DNA of 64,000 bases from Aptenodytes patagonicus (GCF_965638725.1 NC_134951.1:105485811-105549810); one strand, 5' to 3'. Positions 51,324-62,916 are shown, counted from the first letter of the stretch. A program made the numbers and translations. The notes: generated from the sequence alone by a model not told the origin.

Positions 51324-54300
51324 AAAGCGTACCCGATCAATGTGACTGCTTTAACCATTAAGAAATGCTTTCTTGGTGACTACCAGCCATGCAATAGTGA
51401 ATTGCCACTAGTCGTACTACTGATAATGTTTGGAGGCTTTCGGACTGCGTAACAGATAATGAATTGCCAAAGCATCAGCCTTTCCTTTTTTAACCTTTTT
51501 TTCAAGACTGCGTTTTTAAGGCAGCTAGAAGTCCAGTTTGATGCGAACGTGCATTCGATCCAGACCTGGCTTAGTTCAGGCTGGGGGGAATGCTTGGCTC
51601 CCGTCACCAGACTGGCATGTGGAGATGAAATTCCTCCAGTAAGCCCCGTGGAGCCCAAGCAGGCCTGTGGGCTCCCGTCCCTCACACAGAACTGATACCA
51701 TGCCTGAGCGTGCAAATGCATTTCACCTGTCTGAAATGGAAACATTTCAACATTAGCACATTCGAATCAGTATATTATGATCTCTCCATCTCCTGGATTT
51801 TTGAAGCAGGGAGAATGGCTTCAGCCAGGCAGGGAAAACATTTGCCTGGGATCTTGCATCTTTTTTTTGTTTTAATTGTTTTTTCCAGAAAGCCCAGAGG
51901 AAGATGCCAATGCCTCTTACTTTTCTAGCCTAATATTTCAGCTGTACAGAGTACCCCCAGGTCACAATAGCTTTGTTACGTCCTTTCCGTTCCTGCCTAG
52001 TGCCTTGGGACTGATTTCCATTGGTGGTAAACATCCACAGTCCCCACCTGAAGTCAAAAGAAGCCACAGGCGCTTCTCACCTCTCAGGACATGGCCAGAA
52101 GCAGGGTACTCGGCCAGCCTGCCAGCCTTTGGCTGCACTGCTGGAGGAAGAGGGGCAAAACTCCTGTACTTTTGCTCCCATATCTGCACAAAAGAGATGT
52201 TTTCTGGCCTACCAGCTCTACAGAAGGCAGGAAGAGCTTTGGATATCTGCTTGAGAAAAAGCCCATGTAACATGCACTGTTCCCCTCTGCTAAAAATGGG
52301 GATGTTTGGGAAAGAGGGAGGAAAATGGACTAGGGAGTGAGGTTGCCGTAAGAACCCAGTTTTCACAGGTAAGCAGCTCTAGCGTTTGTTAAAAGGCGAG
52401 ACAGCTGCTGAGTAACGACCGCTAACTATGAAGCACGTCTGAAGATCTTATTTTTTATTCCAAGTTCCCTCCGAGGGAACGTGTGCATTGTACAAGGTTT
52501 ATTGGAGACGCACTAAAACCACCAAGATCAGGCACTGAGGAACAAGTGACAAAGAATACACGTGCCTTTTTAAAGCCTTTTGGGTGCCTGTAAGAGGGAT
52601 GTAATTTTGCACACTCGGTCATTTTGTTATTACAAGTGACAGAATTTTGTGTGTCTCATCTCTCACAGATCAGGTAGTGAAACATCGCAATGTTATCCAT
52701 CGCTCCTGCAGTCCACTGGCAGAGCAAACCTGGAGCTTGTCAAGAGACAGCAAGAAACCAAGCTGGTTTTAAAGCAAGAGTAAACTAGGCAGGATAAAAA
52801 TCAAAACGGGGCACAGACTGCAAGGTATAAGGTAGAAAATTCAAGAGGGCAAATGTGGCAAAATCAAAAATGCCGTTTCTGTGCGGGATGTTGATATCAA
52901 CTAAATAATACGATTTGGGGATTGAGACTAAGACGAAGGCAAAATACCCTATTTTATATCTGCAATCTCATTGCTAGGCATTTACTTTCCACACGGTTTC
53001 TAGGACATAATTCAGACACAATATTTTCAAATTCGGCAGTGGGAGGGAAGAGACCTTAGTTATCTACTTCACAGCGAGTTAGCACATCTGAAATCTTTGT
53101 TTTGATCTAGATGTCCTTTTTGTTGTACGATGTCAGGACATACTGGGCCACTGTAGGGGTTTTCCGTGTTCCCAGGGACAGATGGTGAGGGACAGATTTT
53201 ATTCTTTTGTATGGCCATGACTGACTTTAAGAGTCATTTTGGCTGTACAACAGAGACAATGAGGCCTCATGTCCTTAACGCTTTGTTACAGAAAGAGCAA
53301 GCTTGGTTTGAAAATGGCGTGGCATTCTAGGACATCAATCCTAAGCCTCGGACGTGGACTTCATGTCAATTATTACTTTAATATTTGTCATGTAACTTTC
53401 AAAGTGGCACAACTTGCATAATAACCGCTAATAACTGAGGGAAACGTACCACCCGTGTTTCCTGGGACTCTCCAGTATGTTAAGTGTAAAATACAGAAAG
53501 CGATAAAGAACTTGGACAATCAAGGGAGGCAAGAGGGAAAGGATGCCGTCTGTATCCTGGCGAATTCCCAGCCCTCTCCGCCTCTACCACCCCAAGCGTA
53601 AAATGGGGATAATAATACTTGCAGAAGCGTTAGGACTATTTAAATGTTTGTGACGAATTTTGAGCGTGAAAAGAGCTAAGTATTATTAAAACTCCATTTC
53701 TAATTGTTAGAGTAGGTGATGGCATAGTGACGTGGATAAGTGTTTAGTGTGTTCCTGGGCAGATTTTGAAAGCATGTTTGGTTTTAGCCGGTCCGTACTG
53801 CAATCTCTCCTCCACCAGTTGGGTTTAGGTTTTTGCCACGAATACTCCTTTTAAAATTTTGAAGCACAAATGATTCATCCTGGGTGATGGAAACATCCCT
53901 TTTGAAATACTGCCTGTTTTATAAAGAATTAGTTGAGAAAATTAATTTTTTTAAAGACAACTTTCTTTAAATTGGTTCTCTTTATTACAACAATTGAGAG
54001 TTTTATGTTAAGATTTTCAGCGATTTTTACTACTTGTAAACAAACAGAATTTTAAATTTCATCCCATTCCTAATAAAGAAAAAAAATGCTGTATAGCATG
54101 AATTGTCAGGAAGAATTTTGATGTTGCATGAAAAACACCAAAAAAGTTTTCAATAATATTGTACTGAGTAAATAACCAAAAGAGCGTAGGGTATTTCTAC
54201 ATCAGCGTACAGTATGTTTTTAATGTATTTATTGATGGTTTGTAGTTGTTGAATATCTCTTACTACAATACAGGCATTTTTCTAGCCAAATGTCATCACT

Positions 54301-54350
54301 GTATACGTAAACTAATGTAAGAATAAATAATTTTACCATCCTTCTGGAGT
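51324..54350 (+). other. TRAF5: TRAF5 3' UTR (extent inferred)
   Basis: About 3 kb of non-coding sequence runs to AATAAA signals at 54072-54077 and 54322-54327. The second is followed by GT-rich sequence near 54346, as a cleavage site would be. The last 500 bases are AT-rich with ATTTA elements. The open frames around 51876-52366 have no family resemblance. Confidence 0.65.
54322..54327 (+). terminator. AATAAA polyadenylation signal, TRAF5
   Basis: A canonical hexamer about 3.0 kb after the stop, followed by GAGTGAGTGTGGC as a GT-rich downstream element. Confidence 0.6.
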
Positions 54351-55550
54351 GAGTGTGGCTTATATTCCTTTTGGCTGGATTTAAGCAGAGTTTTTAGAAG
54401 GATGTAGAGTACTGGGTATTTGCACCCAAAACTTTGTTTACAATCAAAAAAAAGCCCGACATGGCTTTAGATTAAGAATCAACGTGCTTCACAGATATTT
54501 TGATTTATACTTGAATATCTTAAAGCAGCTGCACATAAAAGTTCAGTAAATTCTAAGCTAAGCTAGATCAGGTGAAGATCCATGAGGTCCGAGGATCCAT
54601 CGGAGTCAAACCAGGATGTTATTTCTGTTTGGAGCAGGTTTGGGTTCAGCTGAGGTTGGATTTGTTTCAGTTCAGGCCAGTAAAAGAGGAATTGTTTCAG
54701 TATCCCGTGATTACTTCATAATTGAGAACATGGTATTTCAAAAATGGGAATGGAAAACTTGGCGGGGTTAAGCCCAAAGCGATAGAAATCAGCTTGGGAA
54801 AAATGTTAGCCTCTGACTCCCGTTCCTCTGTGAGAGCTCAAACACCCACTCAGCGCCACGGGGTGCCCCAGTTCCGTATATACAGCACATAGGGTGGAGG
54901 TGACGGACAGCCTTAGCACTGTGCTGCTGCGGGCGGGGCGAGAGCCGCCTTCACACTGTGAGAGGGAGTGGGAAACGAGGTCCCAGGGCAGGACTCGAGC
55001 TCCCTTAGTTGATTTACAGCCAACTCTGCTTGACTCACGTCTGCGTGTGTGGAGATAAAGACATGCAGGACTGTGTCCGTGTCCTGGTGCACAACAACGG
55101 GATGGCGGGGGAAGCTTGGGCCGGGGGGCTCTCCATTGCAGGAGCCACAGCTGGACATGGCTCACCCAGAGCTGTTCCTTGGGACCTGTGGGAAGTCCGT
55201 GCACAGGGCCACAGACCATTAGGGCCAGTTGCAGAGCTGAACAGCGGGGCAGCACCAAGCAGAGGCAATGGCCCGTGCCGGCCAGGCAGGGTGGGCAGTG
55301 TGGTGAGAAACGTGGGGAGCAGAGGACACTTCTGCGGACCCTGGGAAGCACGAACAAGCCTTGTTTGGAACAGGCTCCCGTAGCAGGAGCCATTAATTTT
55401 CTGAACGGGTACATGGAATAAGTAACTTTTGCTTCAGTTGCAGGCGAGGTTCAGCAAAGGCTCCAAAACACCCGTTCAAGCCCAGCATACAGGTCAGGTA
55501 GGAGTTCAAGCGCAGATAAGTTTGGGCTTGCGTCCCCCCCTCGCAGGAGG
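54350..55550. other. Intergenic region, TRAF5 to third gene
   Basis: About 1.2 kb. Composition becomes GC-richer after 54.8 kb. The minus-strand open frame 54806-55414 (202 codons) has no recognisable motif and is treated as chance. Confidence 0.55.
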
Positions 55551-55799
55551 CGCCTGGCCAAGTTGGTAGCACTGTGCAGGAGCCCCAGGCTTTGGGGTGG
55601 CGGGGGCAGGCCGGCAGGCTCCCTTTCCGTGGCCGCCCGGCGCCCTCGCCCGAGGCGCCCACCCAAGCGCGGGGAAGGCCGAGGGCGGAGGCGCCTCGGC
55701 CCCTGGAAGCCCTCAGCCCCGAGGAGAGGTGCCGGCCGAGCAGGGGCTGCAGGCCAGATAACCGCCCTCCCGCCACCGACTACCCGGACAGGAAGCGGC

Positions 55800-55874
55800 G
55801 GCAGGCGGCGCCCGGGCCGCGCCAGCACTTCCGGGTCGACAGCCGGGGCGCGGCGGGGCCCGGGCCGCCCCTTG
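55800..55874 (+). other. Probable non-coding exon 1 of the third gene
   Basis: It ends at the strong donor CCCCTTG|GTAAGC just after the ETS motif. Its 5' end is not defined by sequence. Confidence 0.45.
55826..55836 (-). promoter_or_regulatory. ETS/GABPA-like motif
   Basis: The reverse complement reads ACCCGGAAGTG, an exact core for ETS-family factors, which commonly sits at TATA-less CpG promoter starts. Binding is inferred. Confidence 0.5.
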
Positions 55875-56604
55875 GTAAGCGCGTCGGCGGGGAGGCAGCC
55901 GGAGCGGCAGCGGCCGCCTCCTTCCCGGGGTGGGTCGGGCAGGGGGGTTCTGGGAGCCGCCGGGCCGGGCCGGGCCGGGCCGGGCCGGGCCGGGCCGGGC
56001 CGGGCCGGGCCGGGCCATGGGGAGGGGGTGGCAGCCGATCTTCCTCCGGGAAATGGCGGCGCGGCCCGTAGGCGCCCGTGTGCCGGCCAGTGGCTCGGCT
56101 TGTCCCTGCCCTGCCCTGCCCGGCCGGCGGGGGCTCCCCGGGCCGCGGGCTGCCGACGGGGCTGGTGTACGGTCGCGAGCGGGTGGGTGGGTGCCGGCGC
56201 GGCGCGTGTAGGGCAGGTCGGGACGCGAGTCCCTGGCCCTCAGGCTCGGGGCCCGCCCGGCGGCTGCAGGCTGTGCGCAGCCCCGAGGGCTTCCTCCTCG
56301 GCCGCGCTAGGCGGGATCCTGTAATCCACCGGTAACCTGAAACGGAGCTGCTGCGGCAAAAATAAATGCATCTGCACTAACGGCGCATTCATCGAAGATG
56401 ACGCGAAAACGGGGTTTTGGCCTCCGACGCAAGAGGATGAGAGCCCAAACGTGCACTTCACCATAGTGCGATGCAGTTTGATAGGAGTGGCCGTGGGGCT
56501 GCCCTTAGAAGTGCTTCCTCTGTCTCTGCGCTGCTCCTTTTTTTTTTTTTCTCCCAAAGTCTTTTGGAAATGATGCTATTGAATGTACTTTTGTCTCTCG
56601 CTAG
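55875..56604 (+). other. Third gene, intron 1
   Basis: A 730-base intron, assuming the exon 1 donor at 55874. Its first 450 bases are CpG island with the GGGCC array and a YY1-like motif; a T run lies near 56538-56550. Confidence 0.5.
55961..56016. repeat. (GGGCC)11 pentanucleotide array
   Basis: Fifty-six bases of perfect CGGGC/GGGCC units inside the CpG island, 87 bases after the proposed exon 1 donor, so within intron 1. It is G-quadruplex-prone and likely variable in copy number. Confidence 0.95.
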
Positions 56605-56606
56605 AT

Positions 56607-56676
56607 ATGGATAACAGGAAGGATGAAAAAAGTAGGACACTGTGTGCAACTTCACAAGAAGGGCTGAAAGTCCAAG
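56607..56676 (+). CDS. Third gene, first coding exon
   Basis: Acceptor TCTCTCGCTAG ends at 56604; ATG 56607 gives M-D-N-R-K-D-E-K-S-R-T-L-C-A-T-S-Q-E-G-L. Donor CAAG|GTAGGC, phase 1. Confidence 0.75.
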
Positions 56677-59600
56677 GTAGGCATTGCTAATCTGTTCCCA
56701 CGCTGTGGTGTTATGTGTGTTATCCTTCATGTCAGTTACCACGTTTGACCCTGATGTTGAGCATTGTCCCTTGCTAATGGTAATAGACCATGGCACACTG
56801 GAAGAGGGGGAAAAACCACAACCAACCCCTCAAAATAGGGGTTCATTGTGTTTAAGTTCTGTGAAGAGTCGTTTTTGTAGACCATAGTTACTACCACGCT
56901 TGTCACTGTTGCCTTGTGTTATCCTAAGAAAAAGAAAAAAGGAAACGAAAACGCAGTAGAAGCAGATCATCGTCCATTTCATCCACATCGTCTTCTAGCA
57001 CTATATCCACTTCTTCTTCCTCATCACGCTCATCATCAAGGTCGTCTTCTTCAAGTAGCAGAGGTAAGCTACCTCCATGCATACACGTGATGTTTACCAG
57101 TTTTGATAGCACTCCAGGAATCATTTAAAGCTTATTTTAAATGTGGCTAAACCACCATGAAATGACAGCGTAGAATACCAGTGCTGCATGTTCAGAGTGT
57201 TTCCCTCATAACCCTTTCCTATTGCTGTGTTAAGGTACCTCTTTACACACAGTATGCAATGTTCTCGAGTTAATTTTAAACAACTTCAAAATAGAAAATG
57301 CCATTCAAAGAAATGTAACAATTGTAACAATGTGCTGTATATATTTAAAACTCTGTATTCATTATACTTTCAAAACACAGATCTTTTTCTACTTCACCCA
57401 TCTATCTAGACCAGAGTTGGGGTTTTTGATTTAGTCTGACTTTGGTCTTGACACTTCAAGCATTTAACTTTGAGGGCTCACGTGAAGTTTATTAATACCA
57501 ATGACCAAGTTCAATGGGGACACGTATGCAAGCATTGCAGGACTAAGACTTTCCATACTAAGCTGCTGCTTACTTAGAGGACTTGGGGTAGATACTATCT
57601 GGGAGTAAGTGCAGATTTTTTCTACGGGTATAACTTGTGACATCGAGGGGAATGTATTGCTGATTATATCAGGACTGCATTCTGTATCAAAGTATTTGGT
57701 ATCACTGCAGGTAAAGTGACCAAATTGCCATATTTCAATAAAATGTGTCAGGCTAAACACTGAAGTGTATTTTATCCTTCTTTTACTCTGACTGGGAAGA
57801 ACTCTAGTATGAACTAAAGTTCTCCTGATGAAAAGTCTAACTTCAGGGTCAGCTGAAACGTCACCATCTGGCTTAGGACCTCATATTTGTGACTGTGTAT
57901 TCCACAGTGTAACAAAGACTTAGTTCTGCTTCTCTTGAAGCAGATTTACACCTGTATGGAAATATTCCTTGTTCTCATACTTCAGTGGCTTGATTCAATG
58001 TATCTGACATAAATAAATTCTGAAAATATTCAAACCTATGACCTCATACATTTGACGGGGGGAGGTCTTCCTTTCTTCTTGAATGAATTTTATCCCATGT
58101 GATATACTCTGAAACTTCTAAAAAGAATTAAGATGTCATGTCAGACGCTGACTGTGAACATGCTTGGCGTGCTCTCTGGTTCATCTTTTGGAGAGATGTC
58201 AAGAAACATGTATCTGAGGAAAAAAATCATTCTGAATTAGGCTCAAGTTGTCAATCTGCATGCTCAGAGATTTGCTAAAACTTTACAGCTAAAAGTTCCC
58301 TAAGTTTTCCCATTCACAGGGGAGAGCAGACGATCTAGCAAAAATGTCCTGCAAGGGCATGTTTAAACAACTCTCTTTACTCCATCTAGACAAGACAAGA
58401 CGTGAGCTAAGACAGATATATAGGTGTAGGTAGTTGCCGCTATGGTGAGGGAGTGAAAAATCGTTCTGTGATTTTCAGAGCAAGGAATAATGACCTTAAA
58501 TTGCAACAGGAGGGATTTGAATTAGATCTAGTAAAAATACATCCTAGCAGCAGAACAGTGGAATAGCTTGCCTAACCTGCAGTTAAAGACCTTGAATGAC
58601 AAAGGTTGCCCCAGTCTTACGTGTCGGGTATAGCAGGAGTGGAGTTAACATTCCTTGGGATAGCAAAATGGAGATTTCTTCCGTCATTTTTTTATCTGTG
58701 TGTCTCTTTTCTTATTTAGCGAGTGCAGCTGTTAGACACTGGGCAGTGACTGGGAAAACCAAGAGGAGAGTAGGGGAAACTGTATCCTGCTCTCTTGGGC
58801 TGTATGCTCTACCTGTCTTCTCCAAGCTTGCTGGTAACATAGGTTATATGGAAAAATGAAGCTAACTTGAATGCAGAAAGGACACACTTTGTTGTGGAAA
58901 AAGAGACATCAGGATATAGAAGCTGGGAATGGAGCTTGTTCGGTGGAGCTGGGGAGGGAGTTCCCCTCAGACAGAAGACATGCAGGCGAATCAGTGCTAG
59001 AACTAGGGAGATAGAGTGGCTGAGTATGGAAACAGATTGAGCTAGTGAGGAGGCCAGATGGTGAGGGATGGCAACTCAGAAAGAGCGAACAGGAGGAAAA
59101 GATGGCCTGGCTTAGCCTAGGAAGTCAACAGTTCAGTGCAGAAGTCTAGAGAAGTTCTTCTAGGGTTTGTGGTCATGAGAACCGTGGCTAGGATGGTGGG
59201 AGATAAAACCGAGTCTGGAAGAGATGTGGGCAAAGGGATAAAATTGGGCAAGTGTCTGTTCACCATAGTGTACTGATTTTCAGAGTCTGAAAGGAAACCC
59301 AGTGTTCTTGAATGTACCCCTTCCCCGATATTGGCAAACATTTGTAAAAGCCCTCTGGCCAGGTATGCCATCCCCTGTGGGCGCTTAGTCCAGTCCGTTG
59401 TTACCAAGAGACTGAACGTGGTGATAGAATTACCATTTTCATCGTTTCTTCTGACATGCTTGTGCTGCATTGGTCATTAGGAGGCCAAAATAAGATTGCT
59501 TGGGCAGCCTTACCTTAGACTTTTCTAACTTTTGAGTCTGGCTGTGCTCTGGTATATTCCTATAATGTTATCTTTTGCTTGGAATTTATTGTAAAGAAAC

Positions 59601-62600
59601 TGCAGAGCTGATAGCTTGAAGGCAGTCTGTTGGAAGACTAGTAAGCTGTTTCACAGTCTCTCCAGGTTTACAGTCCCATAGTCAAAGCTGGTGCTTCAAA
59701 ATTGCCTTCCTCATATACCAGTCACAGTGTAATCTTTAAAATCTATGATTGGCTTATAGAACTTGTGAGTTTCTGCTTTACAAAATTTACAAAAAAACTT
59801 GAAGCTGGAAGGTGAGCTAAGTAAGTACGAAAAGTTTTTCATGTGCCTTGAACAGCGATAATATTTTCAGTGGTTTGTCAGCCCCAGCGGTACTTTTTGT
59901 TGCCTCCTTTGAGAGTCAGGATCCCTGGCTATAAAACAGATATTGGCAATCAGTTGAGCACAGCTGCAGAAAGAAGAGATAAGTATTGTCTCTTAATATA
60001 ATATATTGGTATAAGTAGTCACTGAGTAAATCAGGTATTTTCAGTTTCGTTGTTAGACCAGTAAGTGGCAGTAAGTTAATGTGTTGCTTTTCTCGGGGTT
60101 AGTTTCAACCAGTGTTAATATATATATATATATATATATATAGCTGAATTAAAGCATTTTCTTCTTATGTTTTACATTTCTATATGCCTTATCTGTAAAA
60201 CCAAATGCCTTTTTCAGAATGCTAAACTCCTAGGGTTTGATTTTGTTTTGTTTTGTTTTTTTTTTTAATTTTAGATTCTCCTAAGTCTAAATCAAAGAAA
60301 AAGAAAAAAGAAAAACACAGCAAAAAGGTAAACATTTACAAACAGCAATAAGTAGTTAGCAAACAGAAAATAGTTCTTCATATTTCGATAACCTTAAATG
60401 TCATGTAAGATGTAATGCTTTTGTCTGTGGCTATGTAAATCTGAATCATGCTTTTAGGGTTACAGTAGGTGAACTGATAAGTTGGCATATACTTGACTGT
60501 ATACTAAAGGAGAAATAATTTAAAGGCTCCTTTTGCCAATCATTGCTGGTCCAGCTAGAGTTTAGAGTAGTCTCTGAAGAAAAGAGAAGTGGGGAATCTT
60601 GATAACTTTACAGAATTTGTCAGAAGAAACAATTTAGAGAGAGTAGTAGGTTCTTGCTGTAGTAATTTTTCTTTTTCATTTTATTAGGACTTTCTGTTCA
60701 GTGATTTTATATATTAGGGTTACATTAAAAGAGAGAGAATAGGGGATCAGACCATTTCTGTTTCTCAAGATCTCAAAGGTTGCTAACCCTGCTGCGTTAC
60801 TTCCTGTGTACTTCAGATAGTACCTATTCAGCAGTGGTAAGGGCAAGCGGTAGTGGCTGTCTTGACTAGCCAGGGCATTGAGAGCTACTTGTGGATTTCC
60901 TTTTTTTGCCCTTGTGAGTCTGTAAGCATAAGAGTATATGTCTTATACTTGTAGAAAAGGAAAAAAGAGAACAAAATGAAGAAAAAGAAAGAAAAGAAGA
61001 AAAAGAGAGAGAAAACAGGACCTGTCCAGCTTTCTAAGGTATGCTTGTGTGAGTCTGAAGTCCTGCTATATTTCTCATCTACACACTTAATCTGTCCTGT
61101 CATAACAATGTTTATAACACCACCAGTTTTGTCATCAGCAAATAGAAACCTGTCTCTATTGTATGGACAGTTAGGAAGTATAAAAGATTGTTGTCTGTAA
61201 TTTTATTTAAGATTTGTAACATTACAAAATAAAGCAAAGCTTATGTCTTTCTAATGTGTAATCTCATCTTAGTTCTTTAAAAACAAAAAGAAGAATGAAA
61301 ACTACAGCATGATAACCGGAAAGAAAATTAAGATGAGAATAAAGAAGACTAAGAAGGATAAAGAGGTAAGAGTTAAAATAGTCTATATATCCCTAAGGGA
61401 TAATACTGTATATTTTAATATTTTTCTAAGAGTAGTCTTTTGTAGAAGGGTAGATCTTACAGTTAGGAGTTGTAAATTGAGTGTAGCTTTTAATGTGGCT
61501 ATAATGCCATCTGAGAAATTTTAATTCATTCTTTTGGCAGGCTTTGTGTTATGAGTGGGCTTGGAATACTCAGGCATGAGTAGATAAACCAAAGGATGCT
61601 TGTGCACATTCTTAGAATTTCAGTCTGTAATGTTAGCTGATTTGTGGCTTTCTCTGTTGATGTAATTTGCACTGTTTTTAATTGTCCTCATCTTCTTTCG
61701 GTCTCTTGTGATCAATTGTGGCAATTGAAAACACAATACTGTGTTTTTCTAACGCATGTGAGGCTAGCCATTATTTAGAGAGGAATTAAAAAAAGATGAT
61801 AGTAGTAGTAGGACCACATGCTCATGCATTCTCTCAAAGCAGTCAGATGTTTTTTGCTGAGATACCTGGAGAAATAGATATCACGAATAGCATTTTGTGC
61901 TATTGCTATGGGTGTTTGGTCTCGGCACTTAAATAATATGTTCACTCTCTTCAGCAGTTTCCACACCTTAGAGTGATCTGCAGAGGGCTTCTGGTACTAG
62001 TCAGTATGTGTTAAAAGAGTTACTTCGCTGAGGTATCCAGTTTGGCAGATTCTGATTCAGCCGTAACAGTTCATTCTATAGCTACCAAAGCAGACCTGAG
62101 CATTCCAAGTTAAATTTGATCAAACATACATTATCTTCTTTCTGTGGCACTGAAGTTTGTGTTAAATTATGCTGAATGCTTGCTAGTCTTATCCCAGTAA
62201 CCTGCTTGTTACAATATTTGATGTCAAATATTTGATGTTGGTCCCTTTTTGATGGGTGTCTGTGGTCATGAACATGCTGAATTGAACAACACCCATTCTT
62301 CGCAGTAGTTTAAGATTCAATGATTGTTTTATAAATTGTGATTTTAATAACAGTGGAAACAAGTGTTTTGACTGTTTGGGCCATCTCTTATGTAAAGAAA
62401 GAACCTAAATTCATGGTTCCCTTTCTGTTATGCTGCAAACTGCTGCTTATGCATAGAAAAAAAATACTTCCCAAAGCACAAGACTTGCTGTGTGTACAGT
62501 GAAAGTTGCCTCAGACACCAGAGAATTGCATCTCCTCTGCTTGTGAGTTCTCTCCTGAGCAGGCTATGAGCTACATGATGACAACCCAGTGGAGCCTCCA

Positions 62601-62916
62601 CAGGGAGCCACTTAAAAAATGTATCACGAAATAGTGACAGTGACAGCTTGTCTCCTATAGCATCACTCCTGAGTACTCATTGCCTTGCACTTCCCCCAGA
62701 CACGCGCACCTCACTTGTAGCTAGTCTATCTAGCTGTTTGAATGCGGTAGCGTTTGTTGTGCAGCATGCTGAGATGTGAAAGCCCCACAGAAAGCAGGGT
62801 TATGCAGCCTTGGTCCACTGAGTACAGGTCTGTTAAACCGCTGCCTCTGCTTTTCTGCTCTACAGAGAGACCGGAACCGTGCAGAACTCCTTGAGTTTCT
62901 GAACTCTGCCTTATAA
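56607..62916 (+). CDS. Unrecognised Lys/Ser/Arg-rich protein, about 161 residues, six coding exons
   Basis: Coding exons 56607-56676, 56929-57063, 60275-60327, 60955-61038, 61273-61365 and 62866-62916 join in frame with canonical splice sites (phases 1, 1, 0, 0, 0) to 161 residues and TAA. A non-coding exon 1 ending at 55874 is likely; the acceptor CTCGCTAG is two bases before the ATG. Layout: residues 1-23 mixed; about 24-68 E-K-E-K-R-K-R-K-R then RS/Ser-rich; 69-113 Lys-rich with T-G-P-V-Q-L-S-K near the end; 114-144 F-F-K-N-K-K-K and I-T-G-K-K-I-K-M-R; tail E-R-D-R-N-R-A-E-L-L-E-F-L-N-S-A-L. I do not recognise the family. Composition suggests nuclear or nucleolar, RNA-associated proteins, but that is inference. 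Order and strand put it where human has LINC00467. The frame could extend upstream through exon 1, but only in CpG-biased sequence. Confidence 0.8.
56929..57063 (+). CDS. Third gene, coding exon 2 (RS/Ser-rich)
   Basis: Acceptor GTTATCCTAAG, donor AGAG|GTAAGC. It encodes a basic start (K-R-K-R-K-R-S-R-S-R) followed by a Ser/Thr tract broken by Arg. The opposite strand reads as an acidic frame and is an artefact. Confidence 0.82.
57064..60274 (+). other. Third gene, intron 3 (after coding exon 2)
   Basis: A 3.2 kb phase 1 intron. It has a TA run (60119-60142) and T runs before the acceptor. Open frames at 58596-58859 and 59117-59470 show no recognisable content. Confidence 0.7.
60119..60142. 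repeat. (TA)12 microsatellite
   Basis: A perfect TA run in an intron of the third gene. Confidence 0.9.
60275..60327 (+). CDS. Third gene, coding exon 3
   Basis: Acceptor TTTAATTTTAG, donor AAAAAG|GTAAAC. It encodes D-S-P-K-S-K-S-K-K-K-K-K-E-K-H-S-K-K. Confidence 0.8.
60328..60954 (+). other. Third gene, intron 4 (after coding exon 3)
   Basis: A 627-base phase 0 intron in which nothing else is recognised. Confidence 0.75.
60955..61038 (+). CDS. Third gene, coding exon 4
   Basis: Acceptor ATACTTGTAG, donor CTAAG|GTATGC. It encodes a Lys/Glu-rich block ending R-E-K-T-G-P-V-Q-L-S-K. Confidence 0.82.
61273..61365 (+). CDS. Third gene, coding exon 5
   Basis: Acceptor CTCATCTTAG, donor AGAG|GTAAGA. 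It encodes F-F-K-N-K-K-K-N-E-N-Y-S-M-I-T-G-K-K and a Lys-rich end K-K-D-K-E. Confidence 0.82.
61366..62865 (+). other. Third gene, intron 6 (after coding exon 5)
   Basis: A 1.5 kb phase 0 intron with no recognisable exon, RNA gene or transposon. Confidence 0.7.
62866..62916 (+). CDS. Third gene, terminal coding exon
   Basis: Acceptor TTTTCTGCTCTACAG. It encodes R-D-R-N-R-A-E-L-L-E-F-L-N-S-A-L and TAA (62914-62916). This is the least compositionally biased part of the protein and the best probe for homologues. Confidence 0.82.
   Translation, partial: RDRNRAELLEFLNSAL

Larger units (their letters stand above)
55550..56330. promoter_or_regulatory. CpG island promoter of the third gene
   Basis: CpG-dense sequence with a perfect ETS/GABPA-type motif (CACTTCCGGGT, 55826-55836), 38-48 bases before a strong splice donor (CTTG|GTAAGC at 55875). 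A YY1-like AAATGGCGGC lies at 56051-56060 and a GGGCC array at 55961-56016. No TATA box is seen. Confidence 0.7.

Noticed and set aside
54806-55414. Minus-strand 202-codon open frame between TRAF5 and the third gene
   Set aside because: No recognisable domain; the Cys/Pro/Leu-rich translation fits chance in moderately GC-rich DNA.
55563-56324. 253-codon + strand frame over the third CpG island
   Set aside because: It runs through the GGGCC array and a strong splice donor, and is out of phase with the coding exons; repeat and composition artefact.
56924-57124. Minus-strand acidic Asp/Glu-rich frame
   Set aside because: It is the antisense of the RS/Ser-rich coding exon on the + strand.
56607-62916. 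Identity with known Lys/Ser-rich nuclear proteins such as FAM133, SREK1IP1, NKAPD1 or ARL6IP4
   Set aside because: The terminal segments as I remember them do not match, and low-complexity Lys/Ser similarity alone is not evidence of homology.
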